64,000 nucleotides of DNA from Lepidurus packardi (GCA_023053545.1 JAKZAN010000004.1:6262001-6326000), one strand, 5' to 3'. Shown: positions 35,236 to 48,645, counted from the first letter of the stretch. Made by a program: numbers and translations. Notes: generated by a model from the sequence alone, not told the origin.

Positions 35236-35956
35236 CAGTAGATGCCGCTTATCGTGATCACTGGTTATTAGAATCAGACGCTCTCTGGAATCAAATTTTA
35301 AAGGACCGATAAAAAGGATAAAATTCATAGCATTTTAATTGGTTATTAGAATCACACTTTCGGATATTATAATCAATTTCAAAAGAATCTTTACATGTAC
35401 AGTAACGGAGCTACAGTAATGATTGCTACATGGACTTTGACCAACGACATTGCTTTTACGTCGTTTTGATCAGTTCTGCCATTTACAGCCTATTACTAGG
35501 CTTAGGGAAAAATCAATTCAAAACTTCCCAGTCAATGAAATGAGTAGGGTTTTCAATTGAATTGCCAGTTCCTTGAATTGACTGCGAAAATTAGAAGGGA
35601 TATCGTGTTGGGAACCCTAAGCGTAGAAGCAGGCTTCAAAGGCGCTGTGTTTATCAATTGTGTTTTAGAAGCGTGGTTATAAAAAAAAATGGCGACGAAC
35701 AAGAAAATAATTAATGTAAATATAAAAGAGAAGTTGCGGATCATTGAAACTTATGACAAGTTAAATTTAAAAGATTTGCCACAAAGGGAAGCGGCCGTTA
35801 ATTAGAAATTCCTTAATCACCTCTATAACATTGTTGAAAAATCGTTACGAAATAAACAATACTGGGTTTAGTGAATCTAGAAAAGGGAAGCGTGTTTTAA
35901 AGTGTCAAAAAGTAGACGATGCTTTGTTTCTTTGGTCAAATAAGCGGCATCTACTG
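35236..35956 (+). mobile_element. Tigger/pogo-type element with both inverted ends, internally deleted
   Basis: Ends are perfect 17-base inverted repeats, CAGTAGATGCCGCTTAT at 35236-35252 and its complement at 35940-35956; TA follows the 3' end. Inside, 35690-35960 encodes remains of the CENP-B-type helix-turn-helix: MATNKKIINVNIKEKLRIIE, TYDKLNLKDLPQREAAV, a stop, IVEKSLRNK and KVDDALFLW. The DDE catalytic domain is absent, so this is a non-autonomous deletion copy. It is the sister of the fragment in NFXL1 intron 11. GGTTATTAGAATCA occurs twice in its 5' part (about 35262 and 35340). Confidence 0.85.
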
Positions 35957-36840
35957 TATTTGCGTTATTGTACCTTTTAAGAAGGTAGGTTAAAGTGACG
36001 CTAGAAGTCCCGAATTGGATCTTACGGGACAAGGTCCGTAGCTTTGATATTTGATCTGGGGCAGTACTGTACTTTCCGCATGATTGGCTGCTGCGAGGGA
36101 AGATTTACGTGTGTTCTTGTGCTTGTAATGCAAGGTTGCTGACCAGCCAACGACGACAAAACCTTGCAAAGTATGAAGTAGCAAATCCGTGAAGCTGGTT
36201 CAGTAATAAGACGTTACTATTTTATGTGCGCTAAAACCTGTCGTTTGGGCACATATTAGAAGTTTCTTGAACCAAATTAATAGACATTCAGCGCTTGCAT
36301 GACTATTTTTCTAAGCCGAAGGATACGCGGTTTACTTCCAAGAGAGCTGCGGTCTCTTGGACATAATAACTTACCGTTAATCTCGCAAATATACGAACAA
36401 AGTAAAAGCTTGTTCTCTCCCCTTGGTAGGAAAAAAAATCGAAGTTCGTAAGAAAGACAGATGCTACATTTTCTAGAGTCCACGAATTGAACCGTGAGAG
36501 AAGTGGGCAGCCCTGCCGAAAATAGTTTCCCTGACCGTGAAGAGACCGCTTTTTCGACGAAACGAAACCCCCGTACGATGATGCACAACCACTCGAGACT
36601 TGCTCTCGTGGCTATAACTACTTTTTTCCCATGCCTCCTCTTGTTGTAAAAATAGGTGGGTCTTTTTCCCAACATTCAATCGTAATTTTCCCTTTTGTCT
36701 ATTCCGGGGCTTTCAGTGCAAGACTTTTTTCCATCTCTAAGCACTCGAGTATAAATGCTATGAAACTGTAAGTGAATCGAATAAAAATACTCTGAGGTCT
36801 TGGGAGTCCTGCTTTTTTTTGGTTTTAGCAGTAGCAAATT

Positions 36841-36877
36841 TCTAGCGAATTATTTTTTCTCAAAATAATTCGCTAGA
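36841..36877. repeat. Perfect 16-base hairpin
   Basis: TCTAGCGAATTATTTT at 36841-36856, five-base loop, then its exact complement at 36862-36877. A smaller stem, CTTGCAA with TTGCAAG, lies just downstream at about 36929-36946. No gene is adjacent. It may be a decayed palindromic transposon end. Confidence 0.85.
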
Positions 36878-39800
36878 TTTTTTTGCGGGAAATTTGCGAG
36901 AAGTTTAGTCTTGCGAACTAATTTTTCTTGCAATTATTTGCAAGTTATTTTAAGAATTTTAACCATTTTCCTTTTGGCATAGAGTGGGTTATTTTTTCTC
37001 CCGTATCTCTTTCTCGCATTAATATTAATATTATTTTTATTATCATTATTAAAGCGTGAAAAGGAAGGGGCTAAGAATTGAATGTTATGGATGGATAGTC
37101 GTATTCCATAGAATAGTGATGGAGACCCCCTCCAAGACATCAGATTCCTGGCTTTCATCCTGGATTTTCTCCTCGAGCTAGTAGCCGGTCGAAAATGAGC
37201 TAGTCGCAAGCACGGCGCAAGTTCAGAGTATACACACTCTCTCCCTCGCTCGCCGTATTACCTCGAACGGGGCGTTCCTTTTCGGTCTCCTCGTTTTCGT
37301 TCGTCGGGGACGTCCTCCGTTTCATCGTCGCGGTTGTCGGGCAAGTGAAAAAGAGCTACTGCTCGGAGGTTTCCTAGTCTGGGACGATCCGTCGTAGCGA
37401 ACCAAACTTAGGTGGACAAGGTTCAGGGCCATCGGCAATCAACATCGTTAGAAAAGTGCTCTTTTCTAAGTTTGTTATTTCTGCTAAAGAAAAACGTAGT
37501 TTCCTATTCAGCGAAGGAATCGTTGTGACCGGAACTATTCGTTTGTGGTCAATTTGTCTTCCACTGTAGTTGCATTCCCCTTCAGTGCGACTTGTAAATG
37601 AAGCAAATAATGGTCGTGAGATCAGAGTGGCGACCAAGAATGTGAGCAGCCGAAAAGGGTTGAATCTTTTCTGGCTAGCGATCCTGAGCTGTCTGTACAC
37701 AAAATCTTCACTGAAAGAGTGCTTGGAATGTTCCAAGTTCGAGCACTTTACATGTGCTAACTATTTTAGGCAAAATCTGCCAATGATGGGACGAGGTCGA
37801 AAGTTATGGGCATTCTGAATAGCAATTAATGTGTATCCCACCGGAAGCGTGAAGGACTGTTGAAAAAATATGCCTGATAACTGAGGTAGGTTTTTTAGGT
37901 TTTTTTTTTATTTATTTGTTAATTTTTATCTTACATTTTTCGGGAGCTTATGGGATGTGTGGTCATTTGGGGTATGAATTCGTCCGAAGTACGAGGTTAT
38001 TATCTGCTTTGCCAAGGCAAACATTGCGAAGACGCTTTGCATAGTCAGGGAATCCGAGGTGGGAAGAAAAAGGTTTTATGGACCAGCTGGCTCTTTTAAA
38101 TTCGGCAATCGACAGCGATTGCGAGGACTATACACCTCTTGAAGCAAACAAGCGATTTCACTAGTTCTGGCTATTTACTTCCCAAAGGCAGACTTCCTGC
38201 ATTTGCATGAGAAAACCATATTACTGTAAAGCGTGCGTACGTGTGTGCAAGCTACAGATTATACTGATAGACGCCAACACGCAAGGCTGTCAAAGCTAAC
38301 TCCAAACGCGTCACACGTTTTGTATTTTATGGCATAGAAATGACCGTTTTCAGGTTTCAAAGTCATATTTGAATCGTGTCATCCCTAAATAAAGTGGATT
38401 TTTGTTCCGTGACAAGTCACGACGTGGTTAGAAAGGGAACTTAGTACCATTACCCCAATGTTGAAGGATTTTGAAGGACCCTTAATAAGCAAAAATTTGA
38501 ATTATGTATAGCCCACACAATCTTCTTTCATTGTCTTTTTCAGAGTATTTCGAGATCTTAGTAATTCTGTGTAGGAAAGATCGTTTACAATTTGTAACTG
38601 GCCCTATCTTGCTTTGTCCAGCCGACACAGCTGGTCTGCACACGTACATCGCACAGTACCAGCAAAGTACGCCGGGCAGCATTGGTTACAGGCATGCAGC
38701 AAGTAGTAATAGCGACTCCTTCGCGGAGTGACTTGGGCTCCGGGTTTGTTGACAAGTTGTGGTCCACTTTCAACGCGTTTGCTGTTCAGAGTTCGAGGAA
38801 AGATTTATGGGACGGTTTTGCTGATTAAGAAAGTCTCGGGGAAAGTTTACTTTATAGTTCTCGCTTTTCGCTAATTATACCCAAGCTGAGAGCTAATGAT
38901 GTGAATTGTTGACAATTGGTACGGGAGCTTTTGTTAATCTTAACTCGCAAAGCACAGGAGCTATTTTGGTTTTATTTCTTTTGTTTTTGTTTACTTGTAT
39001 ATTTTCCACCCACCGTAGGCTCATTACTACTCCATCAAGGACCCACCTTCGTTACTATCATTACGTTTTTATTGGGAAGCTCTTTCTCTCCCTTCCCGTT
39101 ATTTAAGGTTTAGAGCTGGTTTAGCTATGCTTGTGAACCTCCCTTAAGGTTGAAAACGTTGGAAAAGGCCTGGAAGCGTTTATTGATTTATTTGGGAAGT
39201 TAATTTTTTGGGGGGTGGAGAGGGGCATGGAGGTAGGGAGCTTAAACGCTTTAGGTTGAGAGGCCAAGTCCGGCGATTCTTTTGCGCTCAGCAAATGATT
39301 CATTACTGTGCCCAGCTTCTATTTGTTCTGGCTTTGTTTCCCTGATTTGCCTGTAATTTGGTATCGGTGAAGGAGAAAATATAGTCCAAGCGTAGGTGTT
39401 ACTTGCAGCGGTTCTCGTGGGGCTGTCCAAATTGGGATGGAAACATGATGAATTACTGGCAGAGAGCGTTAAGAGACCCCCTCAGTAGCCAACTGAGCCA
39501 AGACGTAGGGAAACCTAGTGCCAAAAGAGCAAAAAGCTTGGGCTTTTTTAACATTTATTTTTGTCAGGGAAAAACTTCACAGTCCGTCGGGTTGTCATTC
39601 TGCTTGCCTCTTTTTTTCACTTGTCTAGTCACTCCCGAACCACACTTGGCTTCACAAAAATAGCTCATCGCATATCCAAGACAAATCTTCCCAAGATAAA
39701 TCCTGCACCGAACAGAGCAACGCTCCTTTAGGTCCCAACCACCCAAAACCGCGTTTCGGCATAGCATTTAAAAAAGTAAGATTCGTTTAGCTCTCGTGAA

Positions 39801-41886
39801 AGCACGAACCTTGATTGGCGCTCACAATCCTTATAGTCGGTACTTCCTTATGCCTACATTGTTGGTGCTATACAGGCAATCTAGTCTCGAAACCTTTCCA
39901 CAACATCCCTTTTTGCCATTCTTACTTTACGGGAAAATGGGTGAAAAAAGGCTATTTAATGGCAGCCATGGGCGGCGGCGTGAACTATTGGAAGCTGCCA
40001 AGCATTTCTTTGGCCCTTGTCTAATAGTTTGACCGACTCGGTGAATGCATAATAGTCCATTCATACTTAGAAAGGCGTTTATTAAATATTTTTCTTTTCT
40101 TCTGCTGGGACAGCATGGTATATTCACGAGACGACGGAAGAAGGGCTTCAAGAAATGAGGGAGACGAACTAGGGCAGAGCCCCAGAGAAGACTTGAAACC
40201 CCTATTGTAAAATCAATATTTGTGCCTGAGAATGTGAATAGCCTTTCTGGGTGTGCATAGGAGTTTTGCTTTTGAGAATTCCGGGAAATTGGAAACCCTG
40301 AAACTGAAAAACAGAAGGACTATCTTCTTTGAAAATTAACCTCGTTCCTTTAAGCCGACTTTTAAGAAGGTATTATGCGGTGGTCTGAATATACACTGGG
40401 AGATGAGGAATGGGACATCTCCATCCTGACGCGCGACTCGTATTGGTACCCAACTATCGAGTGATAAGGCACGTACCCCGAAACCCTTATATTTGGCTAT
40501 ACACGCGAAGCTTTTTTGGGTGCGATAATGAAATGGGAAGAACCGAGGGTAATATTAAGGAGATGGTATTCTTTTTAGAGCCAACGAAATTGCTGTTCTT
40601 TTTGTGTGAGGCGTGTTATAGATGTTTACGCGAGAAAGCTCTAAGACCTAATGCCCGTTTTTTTCCTTTTTTGGTATATGGGTTTTATTGACTTGACATG
40701 TTTCGGGAAGGAGCTTGCTACAGTATATTTGGTATCGGCAAAGGTAACAGTGTTTGATATTGGCACAGAATGAGTCTCGCAAATCCTGCGAAGCCAAATT
40801 GAAGAGGCGCTTTTTTCGGGTTTCTGCTTGGCTAGTCACTCTTACTCCATTTTTTCTTTTTTAAGAGAAATAAGAAAAGCAAAGTCTACTCCGGTTACTA
40901 TTGTCCCATGGTGCCTCTTATTGCTTTTTCTTTTTTCTTCTATTCTCTATTCTTCTTCACATGCTTCTAAATCTGTGTTGTTTCTGCGAGATAGAAGAAC
41001 AGACATTTTTGTTGGCTTGCTCGTTTTTCCCCCCTATGTTGCCAATGGTATATATATCAGGTCTTCTAAGTGAAGAGAAAAAAGGGCCCGGGGAGGACAC
41101 GGTCATTTCCTGGATTAATTTGTGTAATCATGCGCTTCGAGTCTAGATAGGCTACAGCTACGGATTCTTTGACTCCTATTTGGATTACACGACTTTGATA
41201 TGGTGATGCAGTCCAAAAAACCAAGCTTGTTGTCTCAGAATATAATCAATGGAAACCAATCCACCTCCTCATTCTTTCTTTTTATTTTTCTTTATTCCAG
41301 GCCGGTAATTCGTCTTCCGTCGTGATCCAACTTCGATCTGAAATCTGGACGCGAACAGAAATAAGAGTGGAACAATAAATCAAGCAGTGAACTAAAAGGC
41401 AAATGTGGCCAAGTTTCACTCATACGCCACCTCCTAGCTTCCAGCAAGAGCTCTTACAGGGAATCTCAAGTCGCAAGCCACTCCTCCTCACACAGAAATC
41501 AATGGAAACGACATCCTCCATCGTACATTGCCTCCGCTTGCCTGAACTGCGTATATGCAACCAGAATGAGCCTCTAATTTCTTCCGCTAGATAGCGATGG
41601 AAATTACTCGCGTACGTATAAAATATATCTTTTAAATTTTAACCTAGAAAAATGTGTTGTTTTTTGTGTAAATTTTTTTCCTTGCATTCAGAATCTAATT
41701 GTGTTTTTTTTAACCATTATCTTTTTTTTTCATGATTGGAACGACTCAAGATATTGAACAACGCCCCCCTTGGTAATTTTAATGGCGGCAGCTAAATGAG
41801 CGTAGTGAGGATAAGAGATATATCACGGGCGTGCATACGAAAGCTGCAAAGTTATTAAAACCCGAGTCGGCAACAAAAACGAGAAA

Positions 41887-44800
41887 ATGAATTTAATGTA
41901 CTTTAAAAATTTGCGGGGCGAGCGCGAGGGAGGCATAGCCCCCACTACGACTCGTCACGTGCGCTCAGGAGGGATAGACGGAACGAGTAGCAGCATGCAG
42001 GGCGTCGGCGCTCTTGGCAGTTTTGGCCAGGCCAGTCGACAGTGGTTCACAGGTGGCGCCGGACTCCCCTTAGCAGTGTCCTCCAGTGGTCTGTCAGGCA
42101 TTCCCGGTCCCAGACCTGTCACGACCCTTATCATTCCTGGAGGTTCCTTCCATTCTCCTCCGTCATCATCCACCGCCACAACGACAGCAACTATAGCACC
42201 CAATATTAACCCTGCTATGAACGATAGTCAGCACAACATGAATCCACATCAGCACCACTCGTCCAACCTCCGGACTCACCTTCTTATGGATTTACACACA
42301 GGAAGTGCAGGTGGTGCGGGCGGTGGTGGTGGTACTAGTGCAGGCGGAGGCGGAGGAGGACCGCGTAATCAGCACCTCGATTACGACGATCAGCACGAGC
42401 GGGGCTCGGGTACTGGCTCGCTGACCAGAGGCATTTCTTCCGGAACCGCTCGGAAGTTGGAGAGTACAAGCAACAGTGCCGGGACGGCCCGGAATAACAA
42501 AGTGCGAAATGATTTGTTTGGTGTGGCGGAAGCCGCCTTGGCCAGCGGAACACGTTCCGTACGCAGCGGGCTCTACGACACTGAGGTGTGTTTAAGCGTA
42601 TCGGGATTAGGCAACATTCGGGGTACGTTGGTGACGGGGAGCGGCGGACGTACCGGTAAACAAGTCAGTTTTGGACGCCGCAGTCCGAATGGCCACGGGA
42701 GCGACCGGGAGGACCAGCAGCAACGCAGTACCACCAGCGGAGGCAAACCCGATAATGCCAACAACACGGGATCGTTGACGAGAAGTGCATCACGGCCTTC
42801 GCGAGATCGGAGTTTATCCAACAAGGAGAATGACAGTTGTCGGCTGCCCGTACCGCGTTCGTCTTCCTTAGTGAGCAAACGCACGAGTCCCGACCGAGGG
42901 CGAAGTACGGAATCTCGAAGCAGTGGGGGCGGCAGTCGGAATCGAAATAATACCAGTTCCGTCACCGAAGACGATGACTTTGACACTCAGCACACGTACC
43001 CGCCTCTGACCAGTAAACACCATCGCAGCAAACGCGACTCCTCGCTCTGCAACCGACTCGGCGACTCGGACTTGTCTTCCGTCGAACCGGAAGATGTCAA
43101 TCTAAACCATGTGAGTCGGGATTGCTTCATTATTCCCGTATACAACGTTCATCGTTTCCTTCCTGAAGGCGTTTCCGTAAGTAACCTTCCCTCTATAAAC
43201 TTTTTCTTCTAAAGCCTAAGCAAACAGGACAAAAAAAGAGCGTTTCCATTCTGCTACGGAAACGAGGCTTTTTGTTCATTTTCTCTAACGTTGAAGCTGA
43301 ACTGACAAGAGACGTGGGTGACCTATTGCACTTTTTGTGGTTTGTTTTCTTGGTTCCTAGGTTTTTCTTTACTTTTTGGCACACAAAGCGTCTTGTTCTA
43401 CACCGTTTGAGCCTTTAAGAGGGAAGCTGTTGCTTGTCCAACCTTCACCCGTACAGAGTAGTGTACTGAGTCGTGCTTAAAGAGTTATTCAAATGTTAAG
43501 TTGGGGTGCACGGCTTCGCTAACGAGCTTTTACCGTAAAGTGTTGCCCGCGAACTTTACGTCCTATATAAATTGAAAAAAGAGCAGCTTCCTATGCAGGA
43601 AAAGTTTTAATGCCGTGTCAGTTACTCTAAATCCTTTCGGATCTTGAGTCTATTTTTCTTCTCGTGCTTTATAATGCTGCTTAATTGCTTTAATATTTAT
43701 TACGAGGGAAAGGGCTATAGTAGAGTTTATGCTTCTGCTCGCAATTAAAACCTGGTGCACCAAGGCGTGCCCTACAAAGTACCGGATATTGTCGTTCCAA
43801 GATCCTTTTTATGGTAGATTCTGGCTCTATTAACTGACGACAAACTGCAGAAAGCTCGTAGTATATGTATATTGCTAGTAGCGAAACGGTTGCTTTCATC
43901 TTCCCTTGGTAGTTTTATAGAAGACCTCGGGAATCTGTGGAGCTTTCATGGGGTGGGGGTGGAGCGCTCGATTCCGCTCTCGTTCTCTTTGTTCGTGGAA
44001 CTTTGGACCCAGAGATGGAGAGAAAAAAGAAAAGAAAGTCCGTATATATTAACTAGCCTGGAAAAGGTCACCGGTATACATGACATGGGTTAAAAGTATA
44101 TACGGGTTAATATATCGATATGGGGTGCGCGGCGAGTTCCTTTGACGTCATAGGACATGGAAATATTACCAGAACTCCAAATTGGAGGCCCAATTTTTTA
44201 GATACACATAGCAGTACAAAAGCGCAAGGGGAAACAGGTCCCCGAGGAGCTTTCTCAAAACTAAGTTTTGTTTCGTTTTCAAATGGAAGAGGTTCGGGGA
44301 AAGAAGACCAGAACATAGAACTTTTGCTTGCAGATATAGCGAAAAAAAGGAAGGCCCAACTTACTAGTGCTTATAGTTTAATGAGCCCTGACAATGTATT
44401 GCTACAGCAGTTTCCTGTATGCCTCAGTGAGCGAGAATAACGCAACCCCCTAAAAAAAACTTATTGATCTCTCGTCTGTTTATAGTGTACTGGGAATATA
44501 GTTGCTTCTACAAGCGGAGCTTCCCCATTTCCCAGTACTTCATGATGAAGGAAAAAACGCTACAATAGTAGACTCGCTTGCTCCTAGACGCTTCGGTGTG
44601 CATACCACACGAAGCTCACGCTACACGAATAAGTCATAGACTCGATACCACAATGGCTGTCGTGGTGGAGTACCTTGCAAAGATATTTTTTTAATGGATT
44701 TATAGAGTTACTTTCGGTCTTTACACAAACATTTATGTCCCCTTAAGTTGGGCTTATTTTGCTTCGAGAGAGTTTGGAAGGGAATTGTACACTGTTAGAT

Positions 44801-47240
44801 TTTTACGAAAACTATTAATGTATCACTTTCATCAGCAATTTTTTCTTTTTTAATTTCTATACGTTGGATTTTAAAGTTGCCACTATGTTTTGGCTACAAA
44901 ACAAAGAAAGATATCTGGCAAGTGGAATCAGCCTAAATCTACCTTTTATGCTGGGAGTTGAGCTTCTATTTATAATAAAGAATTCTAACCACGTGATGCA
45001 GTCGTTTGAGCCTTGCTCGTGCTAAAGTTCATTGCCTGCCAAAATAACTTTGCTGTACTTGATGAGCTCGATGCAGCTCTATTCTGTGGAACAAGTTACC
45101 ATAGGGGCGGAATTTTGGGAATTCAACTTGTCTTGAAATGGTTAAAAAGCTTCACTGGGAACAAATTTTTATTTGGGACAAGGCGGATAATAAATGTATT
45201 GTATTTTTTTTTTGTTTTTCTTAAATGTAGCTGCCCCAAGACTCGGGACGGAGTGAGATGAACGTAATGGAAGTCGCCGATCCGCAGCTGGTGGTTTTAT
45301 TGCATCTCATGTCTCCACTCATGTCAATCCAACCCATTTTCGAGTCGCCGTTGGCCCGTCCACCCGTCTTACAACGCAATTTGGCTGTGGGATTGCTGGC
45401 TGACGTCTTGCGAGATAGACCCGGGGCCCATGGCATGCTTTTAGCCAGCATTGAACAAGACGGTAATTATACTATATACCGTTGGCTTTCCCTTTCCTTC
45501 CCTCCATATTACCCTCCTCTGTAATAACTCGGATTTTACAATTAAAACCCAAGAAGGACAACTTGCCTAGCAACAACTTGGCCCGTCTCTTTTTTCTCGT
45601 TTCCTTACAATGTCCACCATTCTGACCGCTTACGTACGTAGCAGAAAACCACTTACGTAGTAGAAAACAGCTACTTGCGACCAACATCTTTTTTTATGGA
45701 GGAGGGATAGAATTTTGGTACAAAGTTTGTCTTGGTATATACTGCTAAGTGTCGTCAACTAATTTCTTCTATATACGTTGTGGAAAGCTAACTTGATCTT
45801 TATAGTGAGTCTAAATAAAGCGACATGGTGTTGGCAGGTACGAAAGCGTACGGTAAAATAACCATAGATTCTTGAGTAAGCGCCAGTTCTTTCCTCTATA
45901 TCGAGAACGTGAACTCCCCAGTCATACTGCTTTCATTAAGTATACATACATCTTTGGGTGAGCTGCTGGCATGGTAACTGGTCTTTTTTCTAGTGGCAAG
46001 TACGTTTTTTTTCGAAATCTCTATTTTCGTTTCTCTTTTCCAATTCTCCCAAGGCTAAAAATGTAGAGTTCTGTAGCCTCGGACGCGTCGATCTGTACCA
46101 TCTATAATCCCTGTCTCTTTTGTCTCTTTTCATACGTGCGTTATACAGCGGAGTACCCCTTCATCAATTATGGCGTAGTGCAGCGACAAGGTACTAACGC
46201 CGAAGAACTTCAGCAGACTGCCAGGTTAGCCTCCTTGGAGCGCTTCGATCCACAGAATATTCGCTATTTCAGTGAACATTTGGTGGACACGTACGAAGAG
46301 GCGGCCACCATTGCCCGACCTCCGCTGCAGCCTGCTTGCCGGAAACCTTTGTCCATGACAACTGGGTATATCATTTGCGTGTATAAAGTCTTTGAAGGGG
46401 ACGACGGTGAGCGATTCGAGAGAAACTGGCTCTACTGGACAGGTAAAAGCCAAAATTGAGTTGGTATAATTGATGGGGTTGAGCTTGGCAAATTACTAAA
46501 TTCAAGTTCACTATTCACGTCTTCCTATTCTGCGATACCGCTCCTTGTGTGAAGCCTTTTTATTTCTCACAAACTATAAAATCTATTTTACCCTGAGCTG
46601 CAATATTCTAAGGATATTTGGGATTCAGAAATTCTAAGAGCCCACACTGGACGCTGGCTTACTAACTTTACTTTTTCAACTTTTTTCCTTTTCGAGATGG
46701 GGAAGTAGGGAATCGTTTTTATGTTGCATACAAATTTGATTATACTTAAGCTCTGTTCTACGCGTAGCTCGTTGCTATGCTTGCACGATTTTCGTTCTAG
46801 CTTTCACATGCATATTTCATTCCCCCCCCCTTTATTATACAAAAGTTGGCCGCAGCTAGGCACAGGGCGTGGTTTAGACTCGCTCAGTGTATATTAATGT
46901 AATATGGTGTAACCGCTTTTTGTGCCAGGATCTAAGAAAGGGAAATCCTTTTTGTTTCTAGTCATCTTTACTCGTGGCTTGTCTAATTAACTGGGTTTTT
47001 TTCTGTGTGCGATTTCTGCCGGTAGGGGCGCGGATGTTGTACCAATGTTTACCCAAGTCGGTGGGCCTTCGACGCATTACCTTGCACAAATCTTTATCCA
47101 TGGGCGACAAATTGTACACATTGCTGTGCGAGTGCTCAAGTTTCATGGAACACTTACAAGATGCGGCCTATTTAGTGCCCGCCTTACGGGCCCGTCTGTG
47201 CGGTTATTGCTCCATTTATCGAGTGGCAAACATCTACTGA
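41887..47240 (+). CDS. Unrecognised four-exon gene, Ser/Gly-rich N-terminus
   Basis: Exons 41887-43176, 45231-45462, 46149-46442 and 47026-47240 have strong splice sites (for example TTTCC-GTAAGT, ACAG-GTAAAA), agreeing phases and a total of 2031 bases, 676 residues. The first 400 residues are low-complexity, rich in Ser, Gly, Arg and Thr with a polyglycine block near 140-158, as in disordered regulatory regions. The C-terminal 250 residues look folded and mostly helical: VVLLHLMSPLMSIQPIF, QRNLAVGLLADVLRDRPGA, NWLYWTGARMLYQCLPKSVG and MEHLQDAAYLVPALRARLCG. No signal peptide or membrane segment is seen. I do not recognise the family. The N-terminal exon could in principle belong to a different transcript, but phase and strand fit one gene. 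Confidence 0.7.
44120..44440 (+). CDS. Possible small N-myristoylated protein inside an intron
   Basis: 106 codons from ATG, beginning MGCAASSFD. Gly2, Cys3 and Ser6 fit the signal for N-myristoylation plus palmitoylation, which would place the product at a membrane. The rest is polar, with EDQNIELLLADIAKKRKAQL predicted as a helix. It lies on the same strand inside the 2054-base first intron of the unrecognised gene. It could be an independent gene, an alternative first exon or chance. A typical promoter is not visible; the sequence just upstream is AT-rich. Confidence 0.35.
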   Translation: MGCAASSFDVIGHGNITRTPNWRPNFLDTHSSTKAQGETGPRGAFSKLSFVSFSNGRGSGKEDQNIELLLADIAKKRKAQLTSAYSLMSPDNVLLQQFPVCLSERE

Positions 47241-48645
47241 TTTCTCCGTTTTTAAATGCACTACACTATGGACTTGAATGTTCTATGACTTGTTGTCGGA
47301 TTAGCCAGATGATAACGGATTAAGGAAGAGCAAAGTGTCAGCAAGCCGTAGCTTTTGCTCAGTGAGTTACATCAGGTTTTACGTGATTATTCGTTTTGCA
47401 AAGAGACAACAACGGATGTTGGCGAGATGGAACGTTGCACTTTATTTCTATTTTCCTTTATAAATTAGAGCTTTTTTCTGGCATTTCAAAGCGAGGGAAA
47501 ACAACCATAAAGCTACCTTTTTTAAGCATTGCCTGCAGCTCGTTCGTTCATTTGTAGCTTATTCCAAGAACATTGTTAACCCTCCCCAGTCGTTAAGGAT
47601 ATTGGAGGGGTTAAATCAACCTTTAGCAATAATTGGGAATGCTTTGGTGGCATGGAAACCTGTGTTGTTATATCGCTGGCGGTTTTAAGCGTCGGAAAAA
47701 GCGCACATAATTCACTTTTTCAGATTCGGTGTAGGCGGGCAAGGTTGCAATAGGTGACACTCTTGTTGTTTCCCGTAACCCCTTGCTCTGCGGCAAATTA
47801 AGTCTTTCCTTTGTATCCCTGGCACTATCTAAAAAAAAGCCTTTCTAATAATTTTTGTCTGCGGTGGAGAAAATCCTACAATCAAAGTGAACAAAAAGTA
47901 AGCAACAAAAGAGTGAAAAACAAAAACAACAACAAAAATGAGTCAGAAATAAAAGCAATATTACTTCATTGCACTACTGTTTAAGTTGGTTACAGTCCTC
48001 GGTGGAGTGTGTTCGTATGCATAACGCATGACGGCACGGACGCAGCAACAAGGGGATGTCTGCTGCCTTATTCTGAGTATATGCTGTGTTGTGTACTCAT
48101 GGAGCTCTTAGAGCTCATTCTGCAAGCGTTATCATGCTTTTTTTTTTGGTGTACAGAAAAACAGCATCTCTTTTCCTTTCGCATTACATCCCCCAGTAGA
48201 GCCAGAAGCCTTGAATAAAGTTTTTTTTTTTCAGGCGAAGCTACAAGGCTGTGCTAGGATAAAGTAGGGGGGAGGAGGTAAATTGTGTGGTGTAGAGAAG
48301 CTCTCCGCATGCGATCGATACAAGCGGTATTGCGCTGGCGCCGCCCCTTCTGCGTCTATCTGTCGTACGTCCGAAGAAATTGTGCCCCCAACCTTTAGCA
48401 GAAGCTACGGAACACAGACCTATAGGTTCTGGGGAAAAATTTGAGTTGGAGCTAGCTCATTTCATCTCTTCGGACAAACGTGATTTGAAGATCCGGCACC
48501 TGTGATGGGTTAATCTGTGGAGCCATGAAAGTAATTGCATAACTTAAAAAGAAACCGTAGAGTTCTTTTTCCGTTTTGAAACACAAAAAGAAGAGTTTTG
48601 TCTATTACCGTTTCTATTCCTTGTGGTATAAGTAAGAAGCTTACG
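47241..48645. other. Spacer, no gene seen
   Basis: About 1.4 kb, AT-rich, with T and A runs. No motif-bearing open frame was found. It should contain the 3' end of the unrecognised gene and the promoter of the GT49 gene. Confidence 0.5.

Larger units (their letters stand above)
33402..41886. other. Gene-poor stretch of 8.5 kb
   Basis: No conserved coding region is seen on either strand. It holds a C homopolymer, one Tigger-type element and a strong hairpin (listed separately). Open frames at 36277-36675 and 37374-37736 on the minus strand have no motif. 5' untranslated exons of the gene starting at 41887 may lie here but cannot be seen. Confidence 0.5.

Noticed and set aside
36277-37736. Minus-strand frames of 132 and 120 codons
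   Set aside because: No motif, no splice context, overlapping frames on both strands and no link to neighbours.
42573-42986. 137-codon minus-strand frame opposite the Ser/Gly-rich exon
   Set aside because: It is the complement of a GC-rich low-complexity exon, Leu/Arg-rich and without motifs; a shadow frame.
47045-47323. Alternative frame MFTQVGGPSTHY... in the last exon of the unrecognised gene
   Set aside because: It would need the weaker donor at about 46370. The ACAG-GTAAAA donor at 46443 puts the exon in the other frame, with a good helical sequence and a total length divisible by three.
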